A program made the translations under genes and the position numbers. 64,000 bases of DNA. Source: Elysia chlorotica. Taxonomy: Eukaryota; Mollusca; Gastropoda; Plakobranchidae. The notes under the pieces are model-generated. The model had not been told where the DNA came from. It was given only the letters and a program-made list of their open reading frames with translations, and made no database searches. The stretch is from NCBI GenBank assembly GCA_003991915.1, contig RQTK01000095.1, positions 634,923 to 698,922 of the forward strand, written 5' to 3'. Below, piece by piece: positions 1-19,200 of the stretch (position 1 is the first letter of the stretch; each line of letters opens with the position of its first letter).

Positions 1-43
1 CTCGGCCTAATGTGCGCCATCAACCTAAGACGACATGCTTCCC

Positions 44-50
44 TATAAAA
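44..50 (+). promoter_or_regulatory. TATA box of the LDLa-ShKT gene
   Basis: A perfect TATAAAA lies 77 bases upstream of the ATG at 127. Transcription would be expected to start about 30 bases downstream, near 70-80, giving a short 5' UTR of about 50 bases. A consensus TATA with a short leader fits a strongly expressed, tissue-restricted secreted protein; that expression pattern is inference. Confidence 0.6.
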
Positions 51-126
51 AGCCAGAGCCTGGCTCTGTCGGCCTTGTCTACCATCAGCTCTCTCCAAGA
101 CATACCATCACACAACAGGATTCATC

Positions 127-7872
<7,746 letters not shown>

Positions 7873-8242
7873 ACTTCGACCCCTGCGGAGGTCAAATGTA
7901 ACGTTAGAGGTCAAGATGCATATTTATGCCAGAGGTCAAGGTCAAGGTCAAAGGCTTTGTAGTGTACTAAGAGAAAAAAAAAAGTAAAAAATAGTTTTGA
8001 AAAACGGATATTTACAGAGACAAAAATAGCAGTAACTCATGCACAGAGGGACAGGCAGCATCGCATGTGGAGATGGGTGCAGTAACCAGACACCCTTGTG
8101 GTCTGTGTTGCGTTTCCAGCCAAGTAGATCTACAACAGATTTGCGGATTATGCGATGAAACGCCTTGTTTCAGATTTCAGTTAAGACAATTCAGTAGAAA
8201 AGACCTGGTTCTGGTGTATTTAATGGTTATTAATTTTATATT

Positions 8243-8248
8243 AATAAA
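8243..8248 (+). terminator. Candidate polyadenylation signal of the LDLa-ShKT gene
   Basis: AATAAA lies 371 bases after the stop codon. It is the first canonical hexamer that I found downstream, but the position of cleavage cannot be seen. Confidence 0.35.
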
Positions 8249-8512
8249 CTTATGGGTTTCATACGTCATCTCCTTCCTCTTATTTTTTGTTTCAAAATTA
8301 AACTTTACGAGTGGTCGTATTTCTGTATGAACGACATATTTGTATACATTCAGGAAAAGGCACCATCAGATATATTTCTAACAATTACATGTCTTATCGT
8401 ATGTACAGTTTTATAACCATTCCTACTTGTATGTTCAATCAAGTTACTAGGAAAGAATCGAATAAATACAAAAACCTTGATCTGCTTAGACTAGTATCTA
8501 TCTGTCTGACTG

Positions 8513-8572
8513 TCTCTCTCTTTCTCACTCTCCAAGATATGTCTGCCTCTCTCTCTCTCTTTCCAACGTCTG

Positions 8573-8622
<50 letters not shown>

Positions 8623-8625
8623 TTC
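8513..8625. repeat. CT-rich microsatellite
   Basis: An imperfect (CT)n tract in the intergenic region downstream of the LDLa gene. Open frames across it are low-complexity artefacts. Confidence 0.9.
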
Positions 8626-8699
8626 ACTGCGATCCTTATTGTGACTTGGCCTGTTCTTATGGGGCCTTGATAACAATGATGATCTTTTATTGTAAGGAA

Positions 8700-9900
8700 A
8701 GAATGATACTAAGTGAGTATTTTTTATTGGCCTACAAGCCTACTAGACTAACAATGTAAACTGTCCTAACTTTGCCCAACATTTCAATGATATGTAGAAC
8801 ACTTTGATTCTAAATGAGAATGTTTGTTTATTCCGGTGACGCTGCCTGTAATTTTTGTTATCTCGTGACTGACAAGTTTAGCCTGGCCCCGAAGCTTTCG
8901 CCTCGTGCAGGAGTTTCTAGGGGCAGTGTCTATCGGACCTATCACGTTCCGTTCTTCGTCAGCCACAAACAAAACAAACAAAAAAGTAAAAAACAGTCTG
9001 ATTAATATACCACACGCTGTGATCAAATTCAAAGCGACAGTTAAGTCCAGTAGCCTTCTCCGCTGCAGTGGCGTGTTGATTCCAGCTGTTATTGAATTTC
9101 GAACCTCGGCCCTCCTGCTCGTCAGCCCAGAGCACTGTCGATCAAGCCATGTTCCGTTATCAATATGGAGGGCACAACGCTCCCAGAGCAAACCAAAAAG
9201 ACTCAAATAATTATCGATCGTTGGAAATCAATATGTCAACCATTTTCATGACAAACACTTACAATAGCAATAGTTCAAAGAAACGATGATCTGTCATCAT
9301 TTTATTCACTTCGTTTTACGATTTTCTAGTAACAGCAAATAGTTGATCTGAACAACTCAGAATAGTTCATAAATGTATCATATAAATTTTCAAAGCGTTT
9401 ATGGCAATATAAAATCCACAGAATTTCCAAATTTTCTCCGCTCCAGGTATTTGTTGAATCTGTTGGAACGCAGTGTCTGTGGTCTATAGTTTCCAGTGCT
9501 GCAAAACCTCATGTATAACACTTATTATTAACAGTATTGGCAACACGAATGTAGTGATGTACACCCACGTTAATCCCATACGTGACAGTGGACTACAGAG
9601 CGTATTTAAGATACACAACCATACCCACACAAATAACAGGCACTGTAGCGAACACATTTTGACATAACAAGGGTAAATTTAATAGCTGTCTATTTATTTT
9701 AAATTAGTTGTATAGTTTGGACAATAATGATACAATCATAACGTTGTACTTATTGAGTATTTTTTTCCAGCATATAAGTTATAAGCCTACTGTCCTAGAT
9801 TTGCCTATCGTTTTACTGATACACTGTACTCGTATATAGCTCGCTTTGGTTCTAAATGCAAAATGTTTGTTTAATTCGGTGACACTGCCTGTTATAATTG
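8700..9900. repeat. Diverged direct repeat pair (8700-8862 and 9738-9895)
   Basis: Both ends share GAGTATTTTTT, AAGCCTACT, a GATTCTAAAT/GGTTCTAAAT word, ATGTTTGTTTA and TTCGGTGAC.CTGCCTGT in the same order. They look like two old copies of one unidentified element. I see no gene in the roughly 880 bases between them. Confidence 0.55.
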
Positions 9901-10231
9901 GAAGCTGCACCATAATGCATCAAGACTGCAGCCCACTGCCCAAACTCCTGGTGTTATTGACTAATTCCTTTTCTCCTGGTTTGACGTCTCCTACAACCCA
10001 CAGGATCTCCCAATTATATAACTTGAGTTCAACTCTCCACCCCCCCCCCCCCTCAAACAAAAAAACAACAACCCAACAATCAAAAACAAAACAACAACAA
10101 CAACAAAAACAATAGGGGAGGAAGGGAGAAGTGTTTTATCGTGACAGTATGAAAGAAGACAAAAGAGCGAGGCGAAGACAAGATTGCGATGAAGAATTGT
10201 GGATTTGACTACCGATACAAAGTCATGTCAG

Positions 10232-10735
10232 GTGCGAACTGGCTCAGGTGGTAGAGCGTTGGTCTCAAACTCATGTGCTTGGTGTAGACCAGGAACCAAA
10301 GCGAAAGCGGGCCGAACACAGCGCCTTGTGGACCTCCACTTAACATTGGGGCCGATTCTTGCGGGGGAAGCGAAAGCGGGTCGAACACAGCGCTTTGTGG
10401 ACCTGCACTAAACACTGGGGCCGATTCTCGCGGGGGAGGGCGGACTAGCTTAAGTGGTAGAATGTTGGTCTTCCAATGTGCAGTCACAAAGTCTGCGGTT
10501 CGAATCCGACGATAGGTCCAAAATTTATTTGTCCAATTTCGTCCCTTACGCGTTGCGTCGGTGTCAGTAGAAAAACTAGAATAATTATGACCTAGTGAGA
10601 CAGGGGCCCGGGCGTCCCCAGTCTGTCTCGTGTGAGCAACACATAAAATTGTCAGATGTCAGTATTGGGACCGTCCACAATATAGCCTAAATAGTACTGG
10701 CGTTAGACGTTAAGCAACCAACTCAACTCACCGAA
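10232..10735 (+). mobile_element. tRNA-derived SINE, copy 2, with an extra head fragment
   Basis: A head fragment at about 10232-10270 (GAACTGGCTCAGGTGGTAGA) is followed by a duplicated AAAGCGGG.CGAACACAGCGC segment and then a full copy from about 10438. The full copy has an A box (GCTTAAGTGGTAGAATG), a B box (GGTTCGAATCC), the family core, and the tail GTTAAGCAACCAACTCAACT. Confidence 0.8.
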
Positions 10736-12060
10736 GAAATGTCTAGTGTGGCATGGTCAGTGATATTGTTTTAGACTAGATAGACTAAGCAACACGTCGG
10801 TCATGAGACAGACAGGAAGCTCCCGCCAGTGGTGGACCCTCACTCCAAGCTCTGCGCTCGCGGTGAACCTTAATTTGACTTTAGTGGGCGTAATTTGGCA
10901 TACTTTTGCCAAACTATATCATAATTCTGCGGGGTCAGGTTTGTGAATCTACCGGAAGTCAGCCTGCATACAAATGAGGGTCCTATGGCTCAATGCGCGA
11001 TCACACACTGTCATCGCGAAAAGTACTTTGCACGGCAAAGAGCATTCGCCACTCTGTGTTTTTAGGTCTAAGTGCATGGCACGTTTCTGCATCAAGGTAC
11101 AACTTGTACTTATGACATGCGCAGTATGGCCTAGGCCATAACAAAAGCTGTCTTCTCACATGCACAGATGTGAGCAGTGATCACAGTTCACAGTGCCATT
11201 CAAGCTCCTTCAGAAAAACTCTCACAAAGCTTTGGTCCTGTGCGGCACTAGCCAACAAATCAAGTTCCTTCACACTTTGACTAAGCTTCAGATTTGTGCA
11301 CAGACAGAAAGATGCTTTTTTTAAAGTTTCCGGCCTATGGGTGACCGCTGCATAACACAATACATGTATCTTTGCTTGCTTATCTTGCATGGGTCTTTTA
11401 GCCTGATCGCCCACACATTTTATTAAATGGGCTCTGGACCTGCTGCTATAAAAATAGCTCAAACTTTAAAACAAGTTTTCTCATTTTGTATATTGAGATA
11501 TCGTTCAATACATCATTCCCAGGATTTAGTTAAGCGTTTGTCTAATATGCATACGTCCACAGGGTATATCGTAACATTTAAGTGAAAAAACAAAACAAAT
11601 TTGAGACAGCACTAGGTATCTACTTAGAAACATTACATGTAATACTTTTGCATGAATTTCTTAGCTCAGGGTTTTATACCCAAGACAAATTATTTCTTCC
11701 GTTCAAAAAATGTGACTATTTTTCCCCCCAAAGTGAAAAAGGACAGAACTGATAATTCTGTATCTATGATTACTTTTTTTTTCCAATATATCATCAACGA
11801 TTACACTACACATTGGTTAAGAAACTCAAGGAGACTAAATTTTTTGTTACTACACATTGATTAAGAAACTCGAGGAGACTAAATTTTTTGTTTAGAAAAG
11901 GAAGACATGGATAGTATTGTTTGAAACCACACCAACATAACAAATGCATAATGGAGCTTAAAATATTTTTATTTCCAAATAAAGCACATACTATGAAACA
12001 AAACAGCACCAAAATAGAGCTTGCTTAGGGCAGTAACAGTTACTACAGGTTACAACAACT
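10736..12060. other. Intergenic stretch with little recognisable content
   Basis: No exon, RNA gene or mobile-element protein could be recognised. The one structure seen is a two-copy tandem duplication of about 54 bases at 11803-11893 (TACACATTGGTTAAGAAACT and a near copy). Short open frames on both strands lack homology that I can recall. Confidence 0.5.
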
Positions 12061-12082
12061 GAATGTTGAGCTCAGAGAAATG

Positions 12083-12440
12083 CAAGGAAACAACAGGAGC
12101 TCGGTACCCAGCACTCAGAATACCGCACACTAACAAAGTAACATTAACAAGCTTGGCTCAACCTATTGCAAACAACAGGAGCTCGGTACCCAGCACTCAG
12201 AATACCGCACACTAACAAAGTAACATTAACAAGCTTGGCTCAACCTATTGCAAACAACAGGAGCTCGGTACCCAGCACTCGGAATACCGCACACTAACAA
12301 AGTAACATGAACAAAATAACATTAACAAGCTTGGCTCAACCTATTGGAAACCAACAGGAGCTCGGTACCGAGAACTCAGAATACCGCACACTAACAAAGC
12401 ACACTAGCAAAGTAACATTAACAAGCTTGGCTCAACCTAT
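12083..12440. repeat. Tandem repeat, unit about 83-100 bases, 4 copies
   Basis: Each unit contains CAACAGGAGCTCGGTACC, CAGAATACCGCACACTAACA and AAGCTTGGCTCAACCTATTG. The third and fourth units have internal insertions (AACAAAATAACATT; AAAGCACACTAGC). It lies about 800 bases downstream of the PUS7 stop codon. Confidence 0.9.
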
Positions 12441-12480
12441 TGGAAGTGAGAGAGGGTAATGATTGTAGATGTTGAGATGA

Positions 12481-12486
12481 TTTATT
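12481..12486 (-). terminator. Candidate polyadenylation signal of PUS7
   Basis: TTTATT on the + strand, which reads AATAAA on the - strand, about 750 bases beyond the PUS7 stop at 13239. Between it and the stop there is only unassigned AT-rich sequence, presumed 3' UTR. Confidence 0.3.
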
Positions 12487-13238
12487 ATTTGTTGTGAATG
12501 ATGACTATTCTAGTCCATGCAATGCCTGTGTGATGTTTGTGTGGTGATAATGGTTTTTCCTCACACTTTTAACATAAATATATTTTGAGTAAACAATTAA
12601 GATTTGAAACTTAACAAGCTGTTACCTGACAAACTGTTTAATTATATAAAGGTCATGTAGATCTGCGCATTAATTGTTTTCTACGAGTTAGGAAAATGAT
12701 TTGCTTAACATTATGAGCTCATTTTACCATTACCTCACTTGCTTCTGTTGAACATTTAAAAACTTTTTTAATCAGTGGCATACATGTAACAAAAAAATCT
12801 TCAAAATAAAACATTACTGCCTCACACACCTTTCAATAACTATTTGCAGCCAGCCAACCAGTTCCCTTTAAAATATCATTCAAAATCTGAAGTACGAGTC
12901 ACCAATGTGAGATTAACACGCTTATTCCCAGCATACATATGGTGTTTGATTGACTTCCCATGTTTACATAACTTCTGAGTTTTTGATAAAACTTGCTCCC
13001 AGAGGTTAAAATTTTCAATAAAACCAACAAAGATGCTCTTTAAAGATTCTAAGATAGTAAGAACGATGTCCCTGATGTGGTAGTCATTCACATTTACCAT
13101 AGAACCTAAATTTTGACATAGAAACAAAAAGGGAAGGGTTGAGTGATATACAGAGAATCTCTGTTCACCGAGACACATACGAGGGGTGAGCGACATGACT
13201 AACAAGCGGCATGACTAACACACTAACATGGCCGCCAA

Positions 13239-16200
13239 TCAGGTGGTGTTTAGTGACGTCTGATGCGCGGCCGACGTGTCGAGCTTGAGAACTTCCCTGA
13301 GCGCCATCGTGGCGTAGCACGACGGAGGCAGCGACATCTCCAGCACAGCGGCCTTGAACTTGCCTGGGTGTGGGGAGACAGGGAGAGGACATTGTCATTT
13401 GTCAAGCAAATATTCTCCATCTTTAGTCATTGGTAATTGTAGAAAGAAATAGAGGCAAAGATATATAATTGGGAAGCAGCAGTTGCAAGACATAGACTTA
13501 CATAACCAAAAATGTATATATATACTGTAGTTTTAGATGTAAAAATGCCGTTATGTAATTGTAGGAGATACATACATGCAAACTTAAGGAATATTTTTTA
13601 CCTAGGTATAGGAGATACATAATATTATTGAATTATCAGATGTTTTTGTCTATCAGAGAAAAGGACTAGCCTGAGCATTATGTGATCTAAACCCATCCAC
13701 TGACAGCACTAGCAAATTAAACACCAACGTGTGTCAAACATTGTGGGGACGTTTTAAAAGCAAGAAATACCAAGTTAAAATTTTAGGTTAGTTAAAAGAC
13801 AAAATGGTTCACAAAATTATGTGTCACAGTGAAAAAAATATTATTGAACATCTTAATATTGAAATTCACCACTGCAGTATTCTCTGATACAAATATAAAG
13901 ACCTCTATTTTGTGCAAAGGAATGGGTTGGAAATAGCATCAAAAGAACAGAAGTATATCAGACCCAGAAAGTGAGTCTATCTGTGGCCCAGACTTGCAGT
14001 CTTCAATACAGAAACCATGGCAGAAAATTCTAAACCAAATGTTACTCTTACATGGTGCAATTTTTAAACCAATCCTTGTTAACGTTTCTCCCTCATTTTA
14101 ATAAACTCTCCTCATGTCATGCATTGTTTGTGGCTAAGTATGAACGTCAGCGACTGAGCTTGACTTATTTTGTGGCATTTCTATGCATTTCTGTAAGAGC
14201 CTGGGATTCAAGCTGCTAACACAAGCTTAAGGAAGGGTAAGAGCCTGGGATTCAAGCTGCTAACACAAGCTTAAGGAAGGGTAAGAGCCTGGGATTCAAG
14301 CTGCTAACACAAGCTTAAGGAAGGGTAAGGGCCTGGGATTCAAGCTGCTAACACAAGCTTAAGGAAGGGTAAGAGCCTGGGATTCAAGCTGCTAACACAA
14401 GCTTAAGGAAGGGTAAGAGCCTGGGATTCAAGCTGCTAACACAAGCTTAATGAAGGAGACCTTTAGTCACTGGCTGCGGTAAGTCCTCTTGCTTGAGAAT
14501 GTCCCAATCGCTCAGTGTCAGGGGAAGAGTGTAGTCGTCATACTGGTGATGAGACCACGATATGTCGGCCGGGACTACAATGATATGCCGATATGCACCT
14601 GGGAGAGAATAGTCCCTGGAAATAGAGAAATCATGTTTCAAAAAGAAGATATAGATATATTCGGCACCTAAAGAATTTTTTCTCCTAATATTCAACACAA
14701 GCCCAAACGATTTTTGGAAAGGCGAGACAGTCAGGTTGTGTAGCAAAGCGACTTCTAATCCGATGTCTTTGGCTTAATTTCCTTATCAGGCCACCTAACC
14801 TTCAACCCAGTGTGTTTGTGCTGTCAGTATGATGTGACTGCCTGAGTCCTGGGTGTCGCGCCTGTTGACATGATATGATGCTCTATGGGAACCTTGGAGG
14901 CACTCAACTAGGATAGAGCTTTGGTTTCTCCCAACACACATGTCAGTTTCTCTCTCCCAATCTCTAGTACAACACTGATCAATCTTTTGACAAAAGATAC
15001 TAAGTATTTTGATACAAAGTTTAAGTTATCTCCCTTGATTTGTGTGAGTTATGTTACTTTGGTGATCCTGTGAATCTCCTACCCATCATTCCCAGCTGCC
15101 ACTCCTCACAGCGTGCATTCTGCAGGGGCTACAGTCTCAGAATCTTTAACACTTGTGTACCCAGAATGTCCTTTCAAAAATCATACCAATGAGCTGAATT
15201 TGCATGTGAGAATACTAAAGAACAGTTTTTACAATTTAAAAATAATAAGAGAAAGATACTAATGTACATTAATCATGATGTAAACATTGGGTGACACATA
15301 CTTAGTAGCTGTATCATGCTTGGGAATGGACAGGTAAACATTTTGGCACAGGCTTTGTAGTGGTGCTAGTAATGATGTACTGACATGAAGAAACTCAAGA
15401 TATTTTTGTTTTAATTTTGTGACTGATCTGCTTGGGTCCATCAAAGGTTCTATAGAAACCAGTTGCATGTGTACAACATTGTTACATGGTACAATTTTTT
15501 CCCCTGATAAGCATCCTTTTTGAGGCTCTACTAATACCAACATAAAAATCTATATCATAAAGCTTATTTCTCAGGCCAGCTTTGTCATTCCAACAGATTG
15601 GCTACTCTCCTCGAACAACAAAGAGACAAGCTGTCACGTTTGATGTAAGATTCAGACTCGAGTATTGCATGGTCGCACTTCCTCACGGAGACTATGAGCT
15701 GCGTTCTGTGACTCAACATTTATCTGGATCAATGTCACAGCACTAGCGCTAGTCACGAGAGAGACGGGTCCGGCACAGAGATAAGACCATGCCCTGTGGA
15801 CGACCAGTGCCCAGCCAAAGTCCAGTGAGTGTCCAGCAAGGCACTTACATCAGAGATAAGACTGGTCAGTCCACAGGATCCGTGCACTCGGCAAGTTGGA
15901 TAAGGTCCAGCCTCTCTTATCTTTATCATTAGATAAGATCCATGTTGGGAAATCCCAGTGTAGCTTTTCTTGCATAAAATTGTGAAAGAATTTGCCCAGT
16001 CTATGAAATTACATCACTTTTAATAGTCATAACTAATTTACCCCATTTGCTGGTAAAATATTAAAAACATTTGGTCGATAAAACATAAACATAACAATGT
16101 ATGAAGCTTTACATGCACAAATACATGACTCACTTTTGAGGCCTTTTCATGTTGTCAATGTCCAGCCCATCATTCCTGAGCATCTCCCGGTACCATCCAT

Positions 16201-19200
16201 GCACTGAAATCAAACAGGATTCTACAAGATAAAATGTGTGCCTTCAAATTTCAACCCCCTTTTTTTAAACAATATTTAGATGTACCCCCCCTGAAAGAGG
16301 CTATGATACACGTTAGCATAGCTACCTGGTGAGCCCATTGCTGCTGTTTGTATTCTAGAAATAAATGGTATGTAAAATAATATGTGTTAACTTTCACTTG
16401 GTTTTCACAAGATTCCTATGTAGAGCATGGGTACCATCTGAGGGTAGAACCTCATAGGTCCGGCTTATAAGGCCAGAGTGCTACCGACTGAGCTATCTAA
16501 ATATCTGGCACCCTAACAACACACAATGAAAGCCTAAAGCGTGTTTATAGATCATCAATGTGTGGACCACTTAAGTCATAGTTGATCAAGCTGGTTCCTT
16601 GAATAAAAGAAAGTAATGAATGCTGCACAGGCTCTAACTCTCACTTCTTTATAGACAAGAAGTTCGCTCTTACTTAAAATCGCTAACATTCTACGTACAA
16701 ACCTATCTGGTACAGGGTCATCATTCACCATCATTCACCATCATTCAGGTGTCAAGTCTGGCGCAGACATCGACGATCAGGGATTTCCAAGCCCCTCTGT
16801 CTTCAGTCCGTCTGTTAGTAACATTTCAAAACTGACAATATTTCACATCTTGCCACACGGTGAGGCGTCCCTAGATTAATTAACAGACAATACTTTACAG
16901 CCTGAATTGGTACCTCCTTAGTTACCATATGAGCAAGAAAAAGCTTGGCAAGGAAAGTGTTAGGAAGCGAACTAACCTTCGTTCTGTGGATAGAGGACAC
17001 TGTGACCCGGCAAAGGCAGCACAACGTCGGCAATCCTGTACTCCTGGAGGTTCTCCGAGGTGACGACCACAGGACTGCCGCTCTCTATAGACAAAACCGA
17101 AAACACAGGACCATCATTGCACACAAAGATATCAGTCACTCGACTGAGGTTCAGGACTGAGCCAACACAACTTAGATTTAGATTTATTTCTCTACATATT
17201 TTGTTTATTCCTGTCCTGTATTTGACAATATTAACAAATTTTTTTTCACTTTAGTATCTGAGTTGTGCAAAGAGAAAGTGAGAGGAAATTCTTAAATTCT
17301 TCTACAACAGTTTTTATCGAGACAGACACAGAACTCTTTCATCCAAAGAATATTTGGAGGACTTAATACTTCTACAATATATTTAGCATATGAAATATTC
17401 CTAATTGCAATAAACAAAAGTATTGAATCTGTAAAAATAAAAACAATTATTAATGTAGAATTGAGTGAACAGGTTGTGGTATATGACTGGAATTTTCTAG
17501 ATTGTCTAGATATTAACTTTGGGTTTTTCTTTACAATAAATCATCTGCATCTATCTCCTTTGTACTCAGTTCACATGTCAATTTATTAAACACAAACATT
17601 TTGGCATGCTGATGATTTTAAAAGCCATATTATTCTTAAAGACACAAGTTTAGCAGCTTAAATAAAGCAAGACAGTTTGTTCTAACAAATGAAATGTGAA
17701 AAAAAATGTAGAAAAACCTTTGAAAAAAACAAAAATTCAACCAGCAAAGACAAGATCACAAAACTGATTGAACAATATCAATGTGTTGGGTCTGGGAGCA
17801 ATTATGAAAAAGGAAATCCCCAAAAAGGTCTATCCTCTAAATACTCACACACGGAAAGAAACTCAGCCTTCTGAAAAAAAACCCACACAAACTCTCTGAC
17901 AAACATACCTGGCGAGTTGGTTCTGGGTAAAACTAGGTCACCAATCACCGGCTTGTGACCCAGTTCTGCCAGTCTGCGACTCGCCATGTGATTCCACACC
18001 AGGGCCTGGTAACTGTGGACGTACAGCATACGAGTGTTGCGGCTGATCTGTAACGCAAGAGAAGAACGAAGAAAGAGACAGCATTATTGAGCTACCAGCA
18101 TGGCTGATCTCATTGTTAGTAATTTGGAGATATTTAGATTGGTGTTAAAATAACCATTTCACTTTAAATGTTGATGAAACTAAAGAAATGGTGATAGATT
18201 TTAGAAAGAATTACAAAAAAAGCGTGGCACCAATCATTATTGATAATTGTAACGCATTGTACTATAAGTTGATCTATTCATTTCCTCACCCTTTTTAGGT
18301 GCGTAACTTTTGGGTAGCGGATTGACTAGATGTATGTACATTATCTTATTTGTTTGCATAACGATTGTATTTCAAGCCTAAGAATTTGATTGTGAGTTTT
18401 GCTTACTGAACACAGCCCTTCTCGAAACCTCCGGCTAGTTCTAGAATAGTAATCACCTCGTCACCTCTTGTTTACCTTTGTTCTGATTGGTTGTTAATTG
18501 CTAAAGAGATGTACCGAGAATATTCTCTTATGATTTACGTAATTCTTGTTCTGGATGATTCGGCGAAATTTTGTATAAATAAGAATCTTAATTAGATTTA
18601 GCAGGAGTCAACATTTCGGGAGTCAACATTTCAAGAGTCAACATTGTTTCAAGAGTCAACATTGTTTTCCAGAGTCTACATTAGAACTCCAGTAATTGTA
18701 CTATTGAGCCGTCCTACAAACATTGTAGAGTATAGCCCTTTTGTTGGATTAAACAGTTTGAAATTGTTACTTGCGGACTTCGGAATTATTTTCTACGGAC
18801 GAGTCGTGTGATTGGCTGTGAATATTTTTAATACCCCTAGACAAACAAAGCCTAACAGATTACCACCATCACCAGCAAATCTGTTACACTGGGGGCTCGT
18901 CCGGGATCGAGTCTACAAGTTCGACGCATCGAAGAATTATAGATCTAGAGATCTAGATTGGTCCAGCGTAGAGCTAGATCTAGATTACCAACCTTCGTCG
19001 GCTAATATCTGGTACACGCGTTTTGCTTGCCTAATTTATCAGATCTAAAGTTAGATCTAGAGTCAGTGTGTTCTGCGTAAACCGTGTCGTGTGTTTTGCG
19101 CCAGTATTCGAAGCGTCTCTTTCTTTATATCGCACCCTCAGCTGTTAAAGCTCCATAATGTCGTCCATTCAAGAAATCAAAGAACTTGCTGAAGAACTGC

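Noticed and set aside
12088-12110. GAGCTCGGTACCC resembles a cloning-vector polylinker
   Set aside because: The match is short, sits inside a four-copy genomic tandem repeat, and the sequence on both sides is not vector-like; most likely coincidence.
12876-13205. 109-codon minus-strand frame downstream of the PUS7 stop
   Set aside because: No recognisable domain or splice context, AT-rich composition; it probably lies in the PUS7 3' UTR.
13165-13398. Minus-strand open frame overlapping PUS7 exon 16
   Set aside because: It is a shadow in the wrong frame; the PUS7 frame in the same bases encodes the conserved [16 protein letters not shown] end.
15259-15543. 94-codon minus-strand frame in a PUS7 intron
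   Set aside because: PUS7 exons 14 and 15 join in phase without it, and it shows no family signature.
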